Assembly (NCBI GenBank): GCA_934255105.1
Contig: CAKQNH010000263.1
Span: forward strand, 1-6,702
Origin: an uncultured Pirellulaceae bacterium
Lineage (GTDB): Bacteria > Planctomycetota > Planctomycetia > Pirellulales > Pirellulaceae
DNA: 6,702 nucleotides
Reading direction: 5' to 3'
Shown piece by piece: positions 6,107 through 6,702 of the stretch. The position numbers were made by a program, and so were the translations under genes. The notes beneath the pieces were generated by a model that was given only the letters and a program-made list of their open reading frames with translations, was not told the DNA's origin and searched no databases. Numbering within the stretch: the stretch's first letter is position 1; every line of letters begins with the position of its first letter.

Positions 6107-6283
6107 ATTTTAGAAAACTAAACATCCCTTCGGCCGCCGCGCCGGGCAAACTAAGATACCAAACACGCTAGAATGCGAAACGGCGCTGGGCGATTGTTTT
6201 ACTTCCGTGCGGCGGTCTACAGTTGTACCAGAGTGGGCCGCATTTCGGAACGCTCGACAATTGTGGGTTGTAACACGTTTCGG

Positions 6284-6312
6284 TCGACTGCAAGCGACCA
6301 AATAAATATAAA
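6284..6312 (+). promoter_or_regulatory. possible promoter for the glycosyltransferase gene
   Basis: TCGACT (6284-6289), 17 nt, then TATAAA (6307-6312) resembles a sigma-70 promoter with a 4/6 match at -35 and 5/6 at -10. Transcription would start around 6318-6320, only a few bases before the ATG at 6325. That would fit the absence of a clear ribosome binding site, implying a leaderless or nearly leaderless mRNA. A/T-rich sequence makes chance matches common, so the call is weak. Confidence 0.3.
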
Positions 6313-6324
6313 GAAATTTTTTTG

Positions 6325-6702
6325 ATGCGCATCGCGCTGGCAATCACTGAACTTCATCCGGGTGGTGCGGAGAAATGCTGCGTCAATTTAGCTTGCTATT
6401 TGCAGGCTCGCGGCCATCAAGTAGCCGTATGGCAATTATGGCCTGAGCCACCCCCCGACCGTCGCCAACTCACCACCCTGCTCGACCAGCACGGTATCGC
6501 TTGGCGGAGCGGCAACGCTCGCTCGGCGTGGCAGTTCCCCCGCGCCACGCGTTGGCTGCGCCGCGAGTTGATCGCTTTCCAGCCCGATGTGACTCAGGCA
6601 TTTCTATTCCATGCAAATCTGGCCGCTTCGCTGGCGCATCGTCTACCTCCTCAGCGGTTGACCGGTCGATTGTTTGGCGGGGCGCGAGTGGCACAGCCCG
6701 AG
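6325..6702 (+). CDS. GT4-type glycosyltransferase, N-terminal part (cut by window end)
   Basis: The first 126 codons of a gene that runs off the window. The N-terminus, MRIALAITELHPGGAEKC followed by CVNLACYLQARGHQVAVWQL, is the hallmark start of GT-B fold, family 4 glycosyltransferases: beta-strand 1, the GGAE acceptor-side loop, helix 1 and the GHxVAV second strand. Such enzymes transfer a sugar from a nucleotide sugar to a lipid, glycan or other acceptor in cell-envelope or exopolysaccharide synthesis. FQPDVTQAFLFHANLAASLA (about residues 90-109) matches the usual 'PDVVhaHl..an..a' region. The donor-binding C-terminal domain, including the EX7E motif, lies outside the window. The ATG at 6325 is chosen because MRIAL is the family's standard start. 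No Shine-Dalgarno sequence is visible in the A/T-rich bases before it. It diverges from queA, so it is probably not functionally linked to it. Confidence 0.85.
   Translation, partial: MRIALAITELHPGGAEKCCVNLACYLQARGHQVAVWQLWPEPPPDRRQLTTLLDQHGIAWRSGNARSAWQFPRATRWLRRELIAFQPDVTQAFLFHANLAASLAHRLPPQRLTGRLFGGARVAQPE

Larger units (their letters stand above)
6097..6324. other. divergent intergenic region, queA / glycosyltransferase
   Basis: This 228-nt region should hold promoters in both directions. It changes from GC-rich near queA (CGGCCGCCGCGCCGGG at about 6131-6146) to strongly A/T-rich just before the glycosyltransferase start (6300-6323). It contains the 8-bp palindrome ACAATTGT (6257-6264) and a small inverted repeat, GGTCG/CGACC, at 6282-6286 and 6295-6299. 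I see no tRNA, no small RNA with a clear terminator, and no convincing queA promoter. A minus-strand open frame across it is rejected. Confidence 0.6.

Noticed and set aside
6110..6343. 77-codon minus-strand frame ending just before queA
   Set aside because: It would start at TTG inside the glycosyltransferase gene and cover the divergent promoter region; the product is basic and Cys-containing with no family resemblance.
6470..6694. 74-codon minus-strand frame opposite the glycosyltransferase
   Set aside because: It is an antisense shadow of the GT4 N-terminal domain and its product is Arg/Ala-rich without motifs.

Overview
The window looks like a stretch of a moderately GC-rich bacterial chromosome. 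The most likely source is a planctomycete of the Pirellulaceae type. That is inference from gene content and familiar protein style: secreted BNR/sialidase-like and ceramidase-like proteins, and an unusual NUDIX-type protein. No rRNA or other taxonomic marker is present.

Layout, left to right. Positions 1-227 hold a non-coding tandem array with an exact 31-bp period: seven full copies and a 10-base remnant. Each unit junction can fold into a 20-nt hairpin with a GGGA loop. A short leader with a possible extended -10 follows. Two plus-strand genes for exported proteins come next: a five-Asp-box sialidase-like protein (313-1365) and a neutral-ceramidase-like protein (1452-3002). The latter keeps the zinc-site residues but has Asn where the family has its catalytic Ser. 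A perfect 12-bp inverted repeat (3011-3037) sits between this pair and the converging minus-strand genes, and a direct repeat of its left arm overlaps the ceramidase-like stop codon.

The minus strand, read right to left, carries queA (6096-5020, tRNA queuosine synthesis), a NUDIX-like gene with an expanded box (4904-4290), and a group I cysteine desulfurase (4273-3047) that starts at TTG only 16 nt after the NUDIX-like stop. These three may be one transcript. A 228-nt divergent intergenic region (6097-6324) separates queA from the 5' part of a plus-strand GT4-type glycosyltransferase gene (6325 to the window end). That gene has no clear ribosome binding site and may be read from a nearly leaderless mRNA.

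How the genes may work together. The two exported hydrolase-like proteins could act on host or environmental glycoconjugates or lipids, but neither substrate is shown by sequence. The minus-strand group is housekeeping: queA in tRNA modification and the desulfurase in sulfur supply for Fe-S clusters or thio-modification. The least explained element is the structured 31-bp array. I do not see a complete new defence or mobile system here.
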